64,000 nt of DNA from Gammaproteobacteria bacterium (GTDB taxonomy: Bacteria; Pseudomonadota; Gammaproteobacteria; SZUA-229). The notes under the pieces were generated by a model. That model was not told the origin of the DNA. It worked only from the letters and a program-made list of their open reading frames with translations, and did not search any database. Below are positions 51,098 to 59,987 of the stretch, piece after piece. Location of the stretch: NCBI GenBank assembly GCA_026195255.1, contig JAPHSS010000036.1:26475-90474 (forward strand), written 5' to 3'. Both the position numbers and the translations under genes were made by a program. Each line of letters begins with the position of its first letter. The first letter of the stretch is position 1.

Positions 51098-52345
51098 ATG
51101 AAAAATCAGTCGAGTTTAAATAAAACTTTATTAGCAGCATCAATAGCAGCGGCAATAACCATGTTGAATGCGTGTGGTGGAGGTGATAGCAGCCAGCCAG
51201 TGGGTTCAAATTCTACAGTGGGTGTTATTACCGGTTTCGGTAGTGTTTACGTGAACGGTGTTAAATATGAAACAGACAGGGCAAGCATCAATATCGATGG
51301 TAAACAAAGTATTGAAACATCACTTGGCATAGGTGATGTCGTTGTTTTACAGGGCTCGGTTAATGCCGATGGTTTAACCGGTTCAGCAACCGCTATTTCG
51401 TGTACAGATGAGTTAGAAGGTTATGTGCTGGACTTATCAGGCCTGGTAGCAGGTATAGGGTCTATTAATATAATGGGTCAAAGCGTAAGCATAAATAGTG
51501 ATACGGTGTTTGATAGTGAAACACTGACTTCTATCAGTGACTTATCGGTTAACGATATTGTTGAAGTGAGTGGTTTTGCAGATGGTAATGGCAATATATT
51601 AGCTACCCGTATAGAAACTAAAAATGCGGCTGAAGATATAGAACTGAAAGGTTTAGTTAGCAACCTTGATGTAAATGTTAAAACATTTACGATTGGTGGC
51701 TTAACAATCGATTATAGCTTGGCGCAATATTTTCCTTCTAATCTTGTTAATAACTTATACGTTGAAGTGGAAACCGAAACGGCATTGTCGGGTAATCTAA
51801 ATGACGGTTTTGTTCTATCAGCGAGTAAAGTTGAGATAGAAGATGATGGCGACATGGATATTGATGGTGATGAGGGGGATGAGTTAGAAGTACAGGGTCT
51901 GGTATCAGATGTTACTGAAACTTCATTCCGTTTTAATGGCCAGTTAGTCGAGTTCTCTTCACTGGATATTGATGATGACTTTGATTTGAGTTCACTGGTA
52001 GATGGAATGATGATAACCGTTGAAGGTTATATTGATGCTAACGGTGATTTTGTAGTAGAAGAAATTGAAGAAGATCATGATTCAGAGTTTGAAGTTGAAG
52101 GCACTGTGACGGCTAAAACAGAAACCTCAGTTACAGTATCCAGTAATTCTGTGTTAACTACATTTGTTATCAACAATGATACACGTATGATTGATGAGCA
52201 GGACGATGGCATAACGCCTTTGCATTACTTTAGTCTTACGGATGTAGCCATTGGTGATTTCGTTGAGGTTAAATATTACGTTGATAGCAGTAATAACGAT
52301 AATGTGGCAACCGAATTAGAAAGAGAAGATGCCCCATCAAGCTAG
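51098..52345 (+). CDS. DUF5666-like lipoprotein (paralog 1)
   Basis: Lipobox LNACGGG, repeated 'GVITGFGSVYVNGVKYETDRASI...IGDVVVLQGSVNADGLTGSATAI' modules, acidic insert. Confidence 0.8.
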   Translation: MKNQSSLNKTLLAASIAAAITMLNACGGGDSSQPVGSNSTVGVITGFGSVYVNGVKYETDRASINIDGKQSIETSLGIGDVVVLQGSVNADGLTGSATAISCTDELEGYVLDLSGLVAGIGSINIMGQSVSINSDTVFDSETLTSISDLSVNDIVEVSGFADGNGNILATRIETKNAAEDIELKGLVSNLDVNVKTFTIGGLTIDYSLAQYFPSNLVNNLYVEVETETALSGNLNDGFVLSASKVEIEDDGDMDIDGDEGDELEVQGLVSDVTETSFRFNGQLVEFSSLDIDDDFDLSSLVDGMMITVEGYIDANGDFVVEEIEEDHDSEFEVEGTVTAKTETSVTVSSNSVLTTFVINNDTRMIDEQDDGITPLHYFSLTDVAIGDFVEVKYYVDSSNNDNVATELEREDAPSS

Positions 52346-52437
52346 ATTAATTCAGCTGCAAAATAGAAACCAGGGATGGTTTTTGTTAGTTGGTTAACAA
52401 ATACTAATGAAAACAGCATGAAGGAGGCCTTAATCAC

Positions 52438-52470
52438 TTGAAACTTGACGGCATGGGAATATAATCCCAA
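52438..52470 (+). promoter_or_regulatory. Second copy of the palindromic promoter, immediately upstream of DUF6502-like gene
   Basis: -35 TTGAAA (52438-52443), 16-bp spacer, -10 TATAAT (52460-52465) inside TGGGAATATAATCCCAA (52454-52470). Confidence 0.65.
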
Positions 52471-52472
52471 CT

Positions 52473-53282
52473 ATGAGCGGTAATCTATTAAAAATACTTG
52501 AAAAAGCGGCCAGTAAGATATTAGGCCCTTTAGTACGAGTAATGCTTCGAAATGGTGTTGCCTGTGGCAGTTTTGAAGAAATGGTGCGTAAAGCTTATGT
52601 TGATGAGGCATTCATATTAGCCGGAAAAGAAGGAAAAGCAACCATTTCAGCGGTTTCAGCTAAAACCGGCTTATCCCGCAAAGAGGTTAAACGGCTCACA
52701 GAAATTCAGCAGGATTCAGGCAATGATAATGCTCTGAAATATAATCGAGCAATTCGAGTGATCAGTGGCTGGATGAATGATGAGCGATTTAGTTCGCTAG
52801 ACGGTGTGCCCCAGGTGCTTGAAATGGAAGGCAATGAAACGGCTTTTTCAGCGCTGGTAAAAGATTACAGTGGAGATATACCGACCCGCGCTATGTTTGA
52901 TTTACTTGAAAAAAGTGGCTGCGTTGAGAGACATAATGGAAAAGTGCATCTAGTTAGTCATGCTTATGTGCCGGGAAATGACCCGGTTGATATCATAAAT
53001 ATTTTAGGCACAGATAGTCATGAATTAATGGAAACGGTTATTTACAATATGAGTTGTAAAGCTGAGCAGAGAAAATTCCAGCGTAAGGTATCTACCGATA
53101 AACTTGCTTCTGCTCATGTAAATGAATTTCAAAAATATGCCAGCAGACGCTCCCAGTCTTTACTTGAAGATCTGGATAGCTGGTTAAGTGAACATGAAAC
53201 CAGTGATAAAAATGACAGTCAGTTTGTTAGTCTGGGTATTTATTATTATCAAAAGAATTCCGAGTCGGAGAATGAATCATGA
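52473..53282 (+). CDS. DUF6502-like protein
   Basis: 'KILGPLVRVMLRNGVACGSFEEMVRKAYVDEAF...SAVSAKTGLSRKEVKRLTE' HTH-like N-terminus; overlaps next gene by ATGA. Confidence 0.75.
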   Translation: MSGNLLKILEKAASKILGPLVRVMLRNGVACGSFEEMVRKAYVDEAFILAGKEGKATISAVSAKTGLSRKEVKRLTEIQQDSGNDNALKYNRAIRVISGWMNDERFSSLDGVPQVLEMEGNETAFSALVKDYSGDIPTRAMFDLLEKSGCVERHNGKVHLVSHAYVPGNDPVDIINILGTDSHELMETVIYNMSCKAEQRKFQRKVSTDKLASAHVNEFQKYASRRSQSLLEDLDSWLSEHETSDKNDSQFVSLGIYYYQKNSESENES

Positions 53283-54733
53283 GAACCCGGATTAAAAAAA
53301 CTTATTTATTAGCAAGTGCCTTAGGCGCTTTAATAGTAACAGCATGTGACGGCGGTGGCGGTGGTTTAGCCGGTATTGGTGGCAGTGGATATATTTCATC
53401 AGGCACAGTAACCAGCTTTGGTAGTGTGTTTGTTAACGGTGTTGAATTTGAAACTGATTCAAGTACGTTTGAGATAGAGGACGCCAGTGGATCACAGCAA
53501 GATTTAAGAATTGGTATGGTGGTTCAGGTGGCAGGTAGCATTAATGCTGATGGAATTACCGGTAATGCAACTCATATTAAATATGCTGATGATCTGCAAG
53601 GGCCTGTTAATGTTTTGAGTAGCAGTGCTGATGTTAAAACACTTACAGTGCTTGGTAAGACGGTTGTTATTTCAAGAACAAATACAGCCTTCGAGGGTGC
53701 AAATTTTTCCTTTGCATCAGTATCTAATAACAATGTTATTGAGGTAAGTGGTTTTTATGACGAACTTGGTCACTTGCAGGCGAGTTATGTTGAGCTTAAA
53801 GCGAGTTCATTTAATGCAGCATCTATTTTTGAAATAAAAGGTGTAATTAGTAATTTATCAGGTACGGACTTTGTGGTTCAGGGTGTCAATATAAATGCGG
53901 CTTCAGCCAATTTAAATGATCTGCCAAATGGTTTTCAAAATGACCTGTTAGTTGAAGTTAAAGGTACTTATAACAGTGGTTTGAATACCATTATCGCCAC
54001 AGAAGTCGAAGCAGAAGATAATAGTTTGATAGATGATGGTAGTGAAGTTGAAATTGAAGGTTTTATCACCCGTTTTGTATCTATAAGTGATTTTGATATT
54101 AGCGGATATAAAGTAAATGCAGTTAACGCAGAATTAACGCCTTCAACTCTTGTGTTAAAAGAAGGAGTTAAGGTCGAGGTTGAAGGTGCAATAAATAATG
54201 GAGTGTTAATCGCTAGCGAAGTTGAGATTCGAGGAGGTAGTGCAGAGGTTAGTGCCAGGGTGAATACTAAAAACACGGCCAATAACAGTTTTACTGTAGA
54301 GGTGTTTAGTGGTGCTTCACTTATTAATGTGCAGTTAACATCAAGCACTTTGACCGAGGATGAGGTGGGTGGAGATGATATTCTTCTTTTATCTGAATTA
54401 AACGAGGGAGATTTTGTTAATGTGCGGGGGTTTGAAAGTGGTGAGTCGACTATTACCGCTACCCGGGTTAAACGTGAATCAGAAGTGAAAGAGGTTGAGT
54501 TGCAGGGTGTAGTTACTGCTCAGATAACGGATTCAAATATTACAGTGTTAGGAGTTGTTTTCCCGGTAAGTGATAGCACTGATTATGAAGGCGCGAATGA
54601 AATGACGCTTGATAATCATGCTGAGTTTGAAGCGCTTACTGATAATGGCCAGACGGTTGTGAGTATTAAAGATAAGAAAGCAGATGATGGTAATGCACAA
54701 GGTGTTGCTGATGAGGTTGAAATAGAAGACTAG
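53279..54733 (+). CDS. DUF5666-like lipoprotein (paralog 2)
   Basis: Lipobox IVTACDG, 'GTVTSFGSVFVNGVEFETDSSTFEI...GMVVQVAGSINADGITGNATHI' paralogous to 51098-52345. Confidence 0.8.
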   Translation: MRTRIKKTYLLASALGALIVTACDGGGGGLAGIGGSGYISSGTVTSFGSVFVNGVEFETDSSTFEIEDASGSQQDLRIGMVVQVAGSINADGITGNATHIKYADDLQGPVNVLSSSADVKTLTVLGKTVVISRTNTAFEGANFSFASVSNNNVIEVSGFYDELGHLQASYVELKASSFNAASIFEIKGVISNLSGTDFVVQGVNINAASANLNDLPNGFQNDLLVEVKGTYNSGLNTIIATEVEAEDNSLIDDGSEVEIEGFITRFVSISDFDISGYKVNAVNAELTPSTLVLKEGVKVEVEGAINNGVLIASEVEIRGGSAEVSARVNTKNTANNSFTVEVFSGASLINVQLTSSTLTEDEVGGDDILLLSELNEGDFVNVRGFESGESTITATRVKRESEVKEVELQGVVTAQITDSNITVLGVVFPVSDSTDYEGANEMTLDNHAEFEALTDNGQTVVSIKDKKADDGNAQGVADEVEIED

Positions 54734-54760
54734 AGTCTTGGTGACCGTAAAGCTTATGAT

Positions 54761-54794
54761 AACTCATTCCCACGCTCCCGCGTGGGAATGAGTT
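54761..54794. repeat. Perfect 14-bp-stem hairpin repeat (CTCATTCCCACG family)
   Basis: AACTCATTCCCACG-CTCCCG-CGTGGGAATGAGTT, downstream of DUF5666 gene 2. Confidence 0.8.
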
Positions 54795-55102
54795 AAGTCA
54801 AAAGCATTAAAAGAAAAAACCAGGTCATCAAAATCATTAGTTTTCATTCGAAACTTCAACTTTATATCGGTTTTGATTTGCCTTTCCTCTGGAGCTTGCC
54901 GAAAATTGTATACCTGTAGGGGCAAAATCACAGGGATGTGATTTTGAGTGATGATAAGCCTGCACGGCGCATCAGCACGGCCCGGCAAAAGAGTATTGAA
55001 CTAACAGATTAATACGAGACTAGAAGCTATCATTACACATCGGGGAAATCTATCTCATAGCTTTTTAATGAGAACAAGCGACTAAAGGGCGGCGTTCTTT
55101 TG

Positions 55103-55209
55103 CCTACTTTTCTTACGCTGTTGAACTAAAACGCCTGGAGCGTTTTAGAACATGCTCTGCATGGCACGAAGGGTGAAAGCCAGGGATGGCTTTCATAGAG
55201 AAAAGTAGG
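55103..55209. repeat. Compound structured intergenic element with nested perfect hairpins
   Basis: Outer CCTACTTTTC/GAAAAGTAGG; inner CTAAAACGC-CTGGA-GCGTTTTAG (55126-55148) and TGAAAGCCA-GGGA-TGGCTTTCA (55174-55195). Confidence 0.65.
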
Positions 55210-55344
55210 TCGCCAGCGCGGCGACTACACAGAATTCATGTTCTGAAGAAGTTTAGAGCCTGTAAAAATGACCAGGTAACAAACTAAAAAAACTTCCCAT
55301 AATTAGTGTTAAATTCAGTTGTATAAACAAACTGATACTATTTA

Positions 55345-56139
55345 TCATCGACTATCAGCAAAAATCCACATCATGCCGATACCAACCGCAAAGTAATTTG
55401 TATCTTCTACTAACGGACTATCTTCAAATTCAGTGCCATCTAAATTTTGATATCTAATAAAGCCAAAGTAAATAAAGTCATTTTGTCGCCAGTTACCCAT
55501 CAAATCTATAAATGCGCCACCATAACCTGCATCTGTATGATACTCAGCTCTTTGCGCAGTTGAGAATTGAGCGGGTACATCATAATAATATGCATTATAT
55601 TCTTCAGAGGCGTAACGTAATCCGCCTCGAACTTGATAAGCCCAGCCAGATTTAAAGGGACGTAATGTTTCATAACTTAATCGAGGCTCGAAAATCCAGC
55701 CAATGTTATTTGTCGAGCTTAAATCTGTTGCTATGGCTGTGCGTAGAGGTAATTCAAGACGAAATTCATGGGGCTTTTTTCTACCACCAGAAAATATAAT
55801 CTCAAATGACGGACCTACTTGTAATACAGTATTAAGGTCAGGCATGCCGTTGCGCGCGTTACTGTTTTCACTGTTAACGGGAACACCTATTCCACCACTT
55901 ATATTTAGTCGATAATCCGGTGATTCAAATAAAAATCCGCGGATACCCTCATCAACTTCAAAATGCTCTGATTGAACTCGAAAGTATGGAAAGGGAATGA
56001 CAAAAGCTTCTTCTTCGCTGGAGCCGGGATATAACGCCGTATTAAATGCGCTGACACCGGCACCAAATTCCCAGAAAGTTTCATCACCATAGACAGCCGA
56101 AGATATTAAATAGACAAGAAAAAGTAATTTTCTTTTCAT
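55345..56139 (-). CDS. MipA/OmpV family outer membrane protein
   Basis: 'WEFGAGVSAFNTALYPGSSEEEAFVIPFPYFRVQSEHFEVDEGIRGFLFES' and C-terminal 'YFAVGIGMMWIF'. Confidence 0.85.
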   Translation of the reverse strand: MKRKLLFLVYLISSAVYGDETFWEFGAGVSAFNTALYPGSSEEEAFVIPFPYFRVQSEHFEVDEGIRGFLFESPDYRLNISGGIGVPVNSENSNARNGMPDLNTVLQVGPSFEIIFSGGRKKPHEFRLELPLRTAIATDLSSTNNIGWIFEPRLSYETLRPFKSGWAYQVRGGLRYASEEYNAYYYDVPAQFSTAQRAEYHTDAGYGGAFIDLMGNWRQNDFIYFGFIRYQNLDGTEFEDSPLVEDTNYFAVGIGMMWIFADSR

Positions 56140-56250
56140 GTTATAAGTTGTTTTCCTGATATTTTATACAAATAAGTATCATATTATACTGTAGAACAGG
56201 TCGTACCGAATATTTTTATAGTTATCAATTTTTAGTAGAACTGAGATAAC

Positions 56251-58290
56251 TCAAAAATTCCATCGATAGCCAAGAGTGAAAAATAGATTATTACTAGTTA
56301 ATGATTCACCACTGTTTTCTTCATCGGTTTGATCATAACCAATTTCGAAATCGAAACGTACTTTATTTATATAAGTGTAATCTGTTCTGATTATGGCGCG
56401 AACTTTATTTTGTGAACGACTACCGATTAAATTTCTAATATCGAATTGAAGGCGAGGGTTTATTCGCCAGTCTCTGTTTATTGGGAATCTTGAGTTGGCG
56501 ATTAGGGAAATTACTTTAGATGGTTCTGTATTGCTATAGCGAATACCAAGTACACCTGTATCGCGTTTTATCAGTAAATTGTTTCCTACCAGTTGTGTAC
56601 CAATAAAATAGTCTGTGCCAGTGCCGGGTATTGCGGCTACGCCACCTGAGGCGATTGTCGCATCAGTTTTTGATAATGTAAGATCAGCTGTGAGCTGATA
56701 TTTTAAATTTAAACGCTGTGAACCACCCGCAGTAATGGTTTGGCTATTAGCCGTTCTGTCTTCTGCTAACTGGTATATCTGTTCAATATTAAGGGTATTT
56801 ATCAAAGCATCCAGACTGGTTTCCTGACGTCCAATAAGGGCATTGCTACTACTTAAAACAGGTGCTTTTCTCATAAAAGCATTTATGTGGGCGGTACGCC
56901 CCTGGTCCATGAGTATGTTTGCATTAAGTTGCAAAATATTAATTTCATCATAAAGTAAGTTGTAATCAATCATGCCAAATAGTGATTTTTTAATATCACG
57001 GTAATATACTTCAGTGCCAATACTTGAGCGGTCATTAAAATCGTTATATTTTTGATCAAAATAAAATAGATTCATATTCCAGTTATTGAGAAATGTACCG
57101 GTCTCATAGGTGAGGCCATAAAATGTTTTGTCAGTGTTAATTGATGATTTATTATCAATTTCAACCGGGTGCCCGGCGTGTATATTGAATCGCATATCCG
57201 CTGTAAATTGATATCCCGCAGAAATACCATCAAAGCGGTTAAGTAGTCCGCCTATACGCAGGGTTTGCCTGCCAAGCCTTCCTGAAGAGCCTGTTTTTCT
57301 ATAACTTAATTCATAATAAGTTTCAATAAAACGAAACTCACTGTTATCATCATCTTTAATAAAGTCATAAATGTGATCGCTGGTGAACTGGTACTGGTGA
57401 TCAAAATTACTGCTACGATGTTGAGTGGTGATATCTATAAAAGTATTTAGTTGAGATAATGTTTTAATGCTTTGCGTATTATCAATTTTAGCGGTATTAC
57501 TTCGATAAAATTGTGACAAACTACCATGAGTGTTTATTTTGCTTTCTTTCAGTGTCGTTTCCATTTTTATTTTTTTTCGGGGTCCACTGGCTGCTGTAAG
57601 TAAACCAGCAAGGCGTTGTCTGACCCTGTCACTACCCTGACTATCTGGGTAGAGTTTCAGGTACTGTTCATAGTTAGCAAGCGCATGCGTTTTTTGACCT
57701 TTTCGCTGTCTTGTTAAACCCAGTAGTTCAAGCGCCTCTTCAGAGTACTTGTTGCTATTCGTATTAACCAGTGCTTTTAAATAACGAATTGCACTGGAAT
57801 ATTTTTTATTTTTAAAATCTGTTTTTGCGCGTAGCATTAATTTATCGAGTTGTTTTTCGCGTAATGATGTTGCTTTCCCTTGTTTGAGGGTTTTATCTGA
57901 TAATGGTTTTATTTTTGATTTTTTAATTGAAACAGGCGCAGTATAAATAATAGATTTAGTCGCATTAGGGGGTGTTTTTATAATCCACGCGCCGGGGTAT
58001 ATTTTACGGGCTTTTTTCTGCATCGACATAGCTTGTTCGCGATTGCTGAAAAAACCCAGATTTAATCTTTCCCTTACGCCACTTATTCTTTTTATTTTTT
58101 CTATGTAAAAGCTTCGTCCTGAAAACATTTGGTTCTTACTCGGTGTCCACTTAAGGTTTGTGCCAGATGCTGAAGCAAGGACAAGTGAGTAGGTTTTAGA
58201 TGTGTTCGCAGCTTTTACTAAACCTGTTCCCAACAGGTTTAGTAAAATAGACAGATATAATAAATAATTAACATATTTAAAACGCGGCAT
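56251..58290 (-). CDS. Outer membrane beta-barrel protein with N-terminal SPOR-like and TPR-like segments
   Basis: Signal peptide; SPOR-like 'GFFSNREQAMSMQKKARKIYPGAWI'; TPR; about 400-aa amphipathic strand-rich C-terminus ending 'NLFFTLGYRWNF' (terminal Phe). Confidence 0.75.
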   Translation of the reverse strand: MPRFKYVNYLLYLSILLNLLGTGLVKAANTSKTYSLVLASASGTNLKWTPSKNQMFSGRSFYIEKIKRISGVRERLNLGFFSNREQAMSMQKKARKIYPGAWIIKTPPNATKSIIYTAPVSIKKSKIKPLSDKTLKQGKATSLREKQLDKLMLRAKTDFKNKKYSSAIRYLKALVNTNSNKYSEEALELLGLTRQRKGQKTHALANYEQYLKLYPDSQGSDRVRQRLAGLLTAASGPRKKIKMETTLKESKINTHGSLSQFYRSNTAKIDNTQSIKTLSQLNTFIDITTQHRSSNFDHQYQFTSDHIYDFIKDDDNSEFRFIETYYELSYRKTGSSGRLGRQTLRIGGLLNRFDGISAGYQFTADMRFNIHAGHPVEIDNKSSINTDKTFYGLTYETGTFLNNWNMNLFYFDQKYNDFNDRSSIGTEVYYRDIKKSLFGMIDYNLLYDEINILQLNANILMDQGRTAHINAFMRKAPVLSSSNALIGRQETSLDALINTLNIEQIYQLAEDRTANSQTITAGGSQRLNLKYQLTADLTLSKTDATIASGGVAAIPGTGTDYFIGTQLVGNNLLIKRDTGVLGIRYSNTEPSKVISLIANSRFPINRDWRINPRLQFDIRNLIGSRSQNKVRAIIRTDYTYINKVRFDFEIGYDQTDEENSGESLTSNNLFFTLGYRWNF
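58213..58247. other. Perfect 16-bp inverted repeat with 3-nt loop in the 5' coding region of the barrel gene
   Basis: TTTTACTAAACCTGTT-CCC-AACAGGTTTAGTAAAA. Confidence 0.9.
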
Positions 58291-58389
58291 AGCAAGTATT
58301 CTTAAAATTAATTAGCCCTTAAAGTGTGATTAAAGTAATTACGTGAAAAATCAAAATTAACTGGTTTAATATATTTAATGGTTTCCAGA

Positions 58390-59967
58390 TTAACGTTTTA
58401 ATTTGATATCTTTAAAATCTTTTGTGTTATGACAATCCCCGCATTGCCGACCAAATGATTGATTATGTACATCGCGACTACGATGGCAGCCAATGCAATC
58501 TTTTGATGCTTTTAATTTGCCAGTGGATTTTGTACGGTGGCAGTCATAACAGCCGACTTTTTTATGTGCGCCGTCTATTTTAAATTCCGTGCTTTTGTTA
58601 TGGTCGAATATCCAGGTGAACCATGAATTGGGGTTGTGACAGGTGTTACAGTCGGTTCCAAGTTTTGTTTCATGTACATCATCAGCTGCATGACAGTTGT
58701 TACAAGTGGATTTTGTTGCTGAATATTCGTTTGTTAAATGGCATTCTTCACATTGAACCGTTGCATGCATACCGATTAAAGGAAAGTGAGTTATATCGTG
58801 ATCAAATGAAACATTTTTCTGCCAGCCATTTTCACTGTGGCAGCTGTTGCAGTTTTTGCCTTGTTTTCCTCCGTGAACATCATCTTTTTTATGACAGGAA
58901 TAGCAGTTTTCTTTAAGTTTGTCTTTGTAAAGGTTGCCCTTGTGACACTGATTGCAGCTAATATCTTTATGTTTTCCAATTAGAGGAAAGTCTGTTTTTT
59001 TATTGTGATTAAAAGTTTGTTTAGTCCAGTTAGAAGAGGTGTGGCAGGTATTGCATTCTTTACCATAACGACCCTTATGTTTGTCATCGTTTTTATGGCA
59101 GGAATAGCAGTCTTTTGGTATCTCTTTCTTTATATCAGCTGAAGTGTGACAGCTACTACAAGTTGCCGTTTTGTGTTTTCCGTATAAAGGAAAGTCTGTG
59201 TTTTTGTTGTGCTTAAAGTGAATCTCAGCCCATTTATTCGAGTTATGGCAGGTGTCGCATTTTTTACCAAAATTACCACTATGTATATCATTTATTTTAT
59301 GGCAACTAATGCATGATTTCGGTGTGTCTTTGTATTTATTATTAATATGACAAACTGTGCAGCGCGCTTCTTTATGCGCTCCCTTTAATGGGAATTCGGT
59401 TTTCGAGTGGTCAAACTTTGATTTTTTCCAGTTTGTTTCACTATGGCAGCTATCGCATTTTTTACCCTGTTTGCCTTTGTGTACGTCAGTATCTTTGTGG
59501 CAGCTATAACATTTTGTAGGTGCTTCCGAGTATTTTTTATCTTTTTTGTGGCATGAGCTACATTCTGTTTTTATATGTGAGCCCTTCAGCTTGAAGTCAG
59601 TCTGTTGATGATTGAATGTAGAAACATTAATCAGGACGATGTTTTTATCTCTACCCTTGTGTTCAGTGTGGCAATGTTTGCAGTCAGTTTTTTGCTGTTT
59701 TGGTAATTGCCCATGAAAGCCTGAATTTTTTTCAATATCAGTTTTAATATTTTTATGGTCATGACATGAAACGCATAACTCTGCCTGTCTCTGTTTATCT
59801 GAAGTGTCATGGCATTGATCACACTTTTCTTCATATTCCTGATGCGCATTACTGACAGGTCCTGGCATTAAAAGTGATTCTAGTGTATCGCTATAAACCG
59901 CATTTGAATTTAAAATAAGAACTATATAAATAATAAAACGAAATGACAGTATTTGTGAAAAATGCAT
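58390..59967 (-). CDS. Periplasmic multiheme c-type cytochrome with 21 CXXCH motifs
   Basis: 21 CXXCH counted by eye in an about 66-aa modular repeat; likely start MHFSQILSF at 59967 (ORF track has 60069). Confidence 0.92.
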   Translation of the reverse strand: MHFSQILSFRFIIYIVLILNSNAVYSDTLESLLMPGPVSNAHQEYEEKCDQCHDTSDKQRQAELCVSCHDHKNIKTDIEKNSGFHGQLPKQQKTDCKHCHTEHKGRDKNIVLINVSTFNHQQTDFKLKGSHIKTECSSCHKKDKKYSEAPTKCYSCHKDTDVHKGKQGKKCDSCHSETNWKKSKFDHSKTEFPLKGAHKEARCTVCHINNKYKDTPKSCISCHKINDIHSGNFGKKCDTCHNSNKWAEIHFKHNKNTDFPLYGKHKTATCSSCHTSADIKKEIPKDCYSCHKNDDKHKGRYGKECNTCHTSSNWTKQTFNHNKKTDFPLIGKHKDISCNQCHKGNLYKDKLKENCYSCHKKDDVHGGKQGKNCNSCHSENGWQKNVSFDHDITHFPLIGMHATVQCEECHLTNEYSATKSTCNNCHAADDVHETKLGTDCNTCHNPNSWFTWIFDHNKSTEFKIDGAHKKVGCYDCHRTKSTGKLKASKDCIGCHRSRDVHNQSFGRQCGDCHNTKDFKDIKLKR

Positions 59968-59987
59968 GATGAAGTTTATGGTTTGGA

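Noticed and set aside
53968-54348. 126-aa minus-strand ORF
   Set aside because: Antisense to the DUF5666 paralog; low-complexity Ser/Thr/Leu composition typical of shadow ORFs.
58623-58979. ORFs overlapping the 21-heme cytochrome (58623-58916 plus, 58791-58979 minus)
   Set aside because: Cys/His-rich shadows of the repeated CXXCH coding sequence.
58390-59967. Regularly spaced repeats in the multiheme gene considered as a CRISPR-like array
   Set aside because: Repeats are degenerate protein-coding modules in one open frame, not identical DNA repeats with unique spacers.
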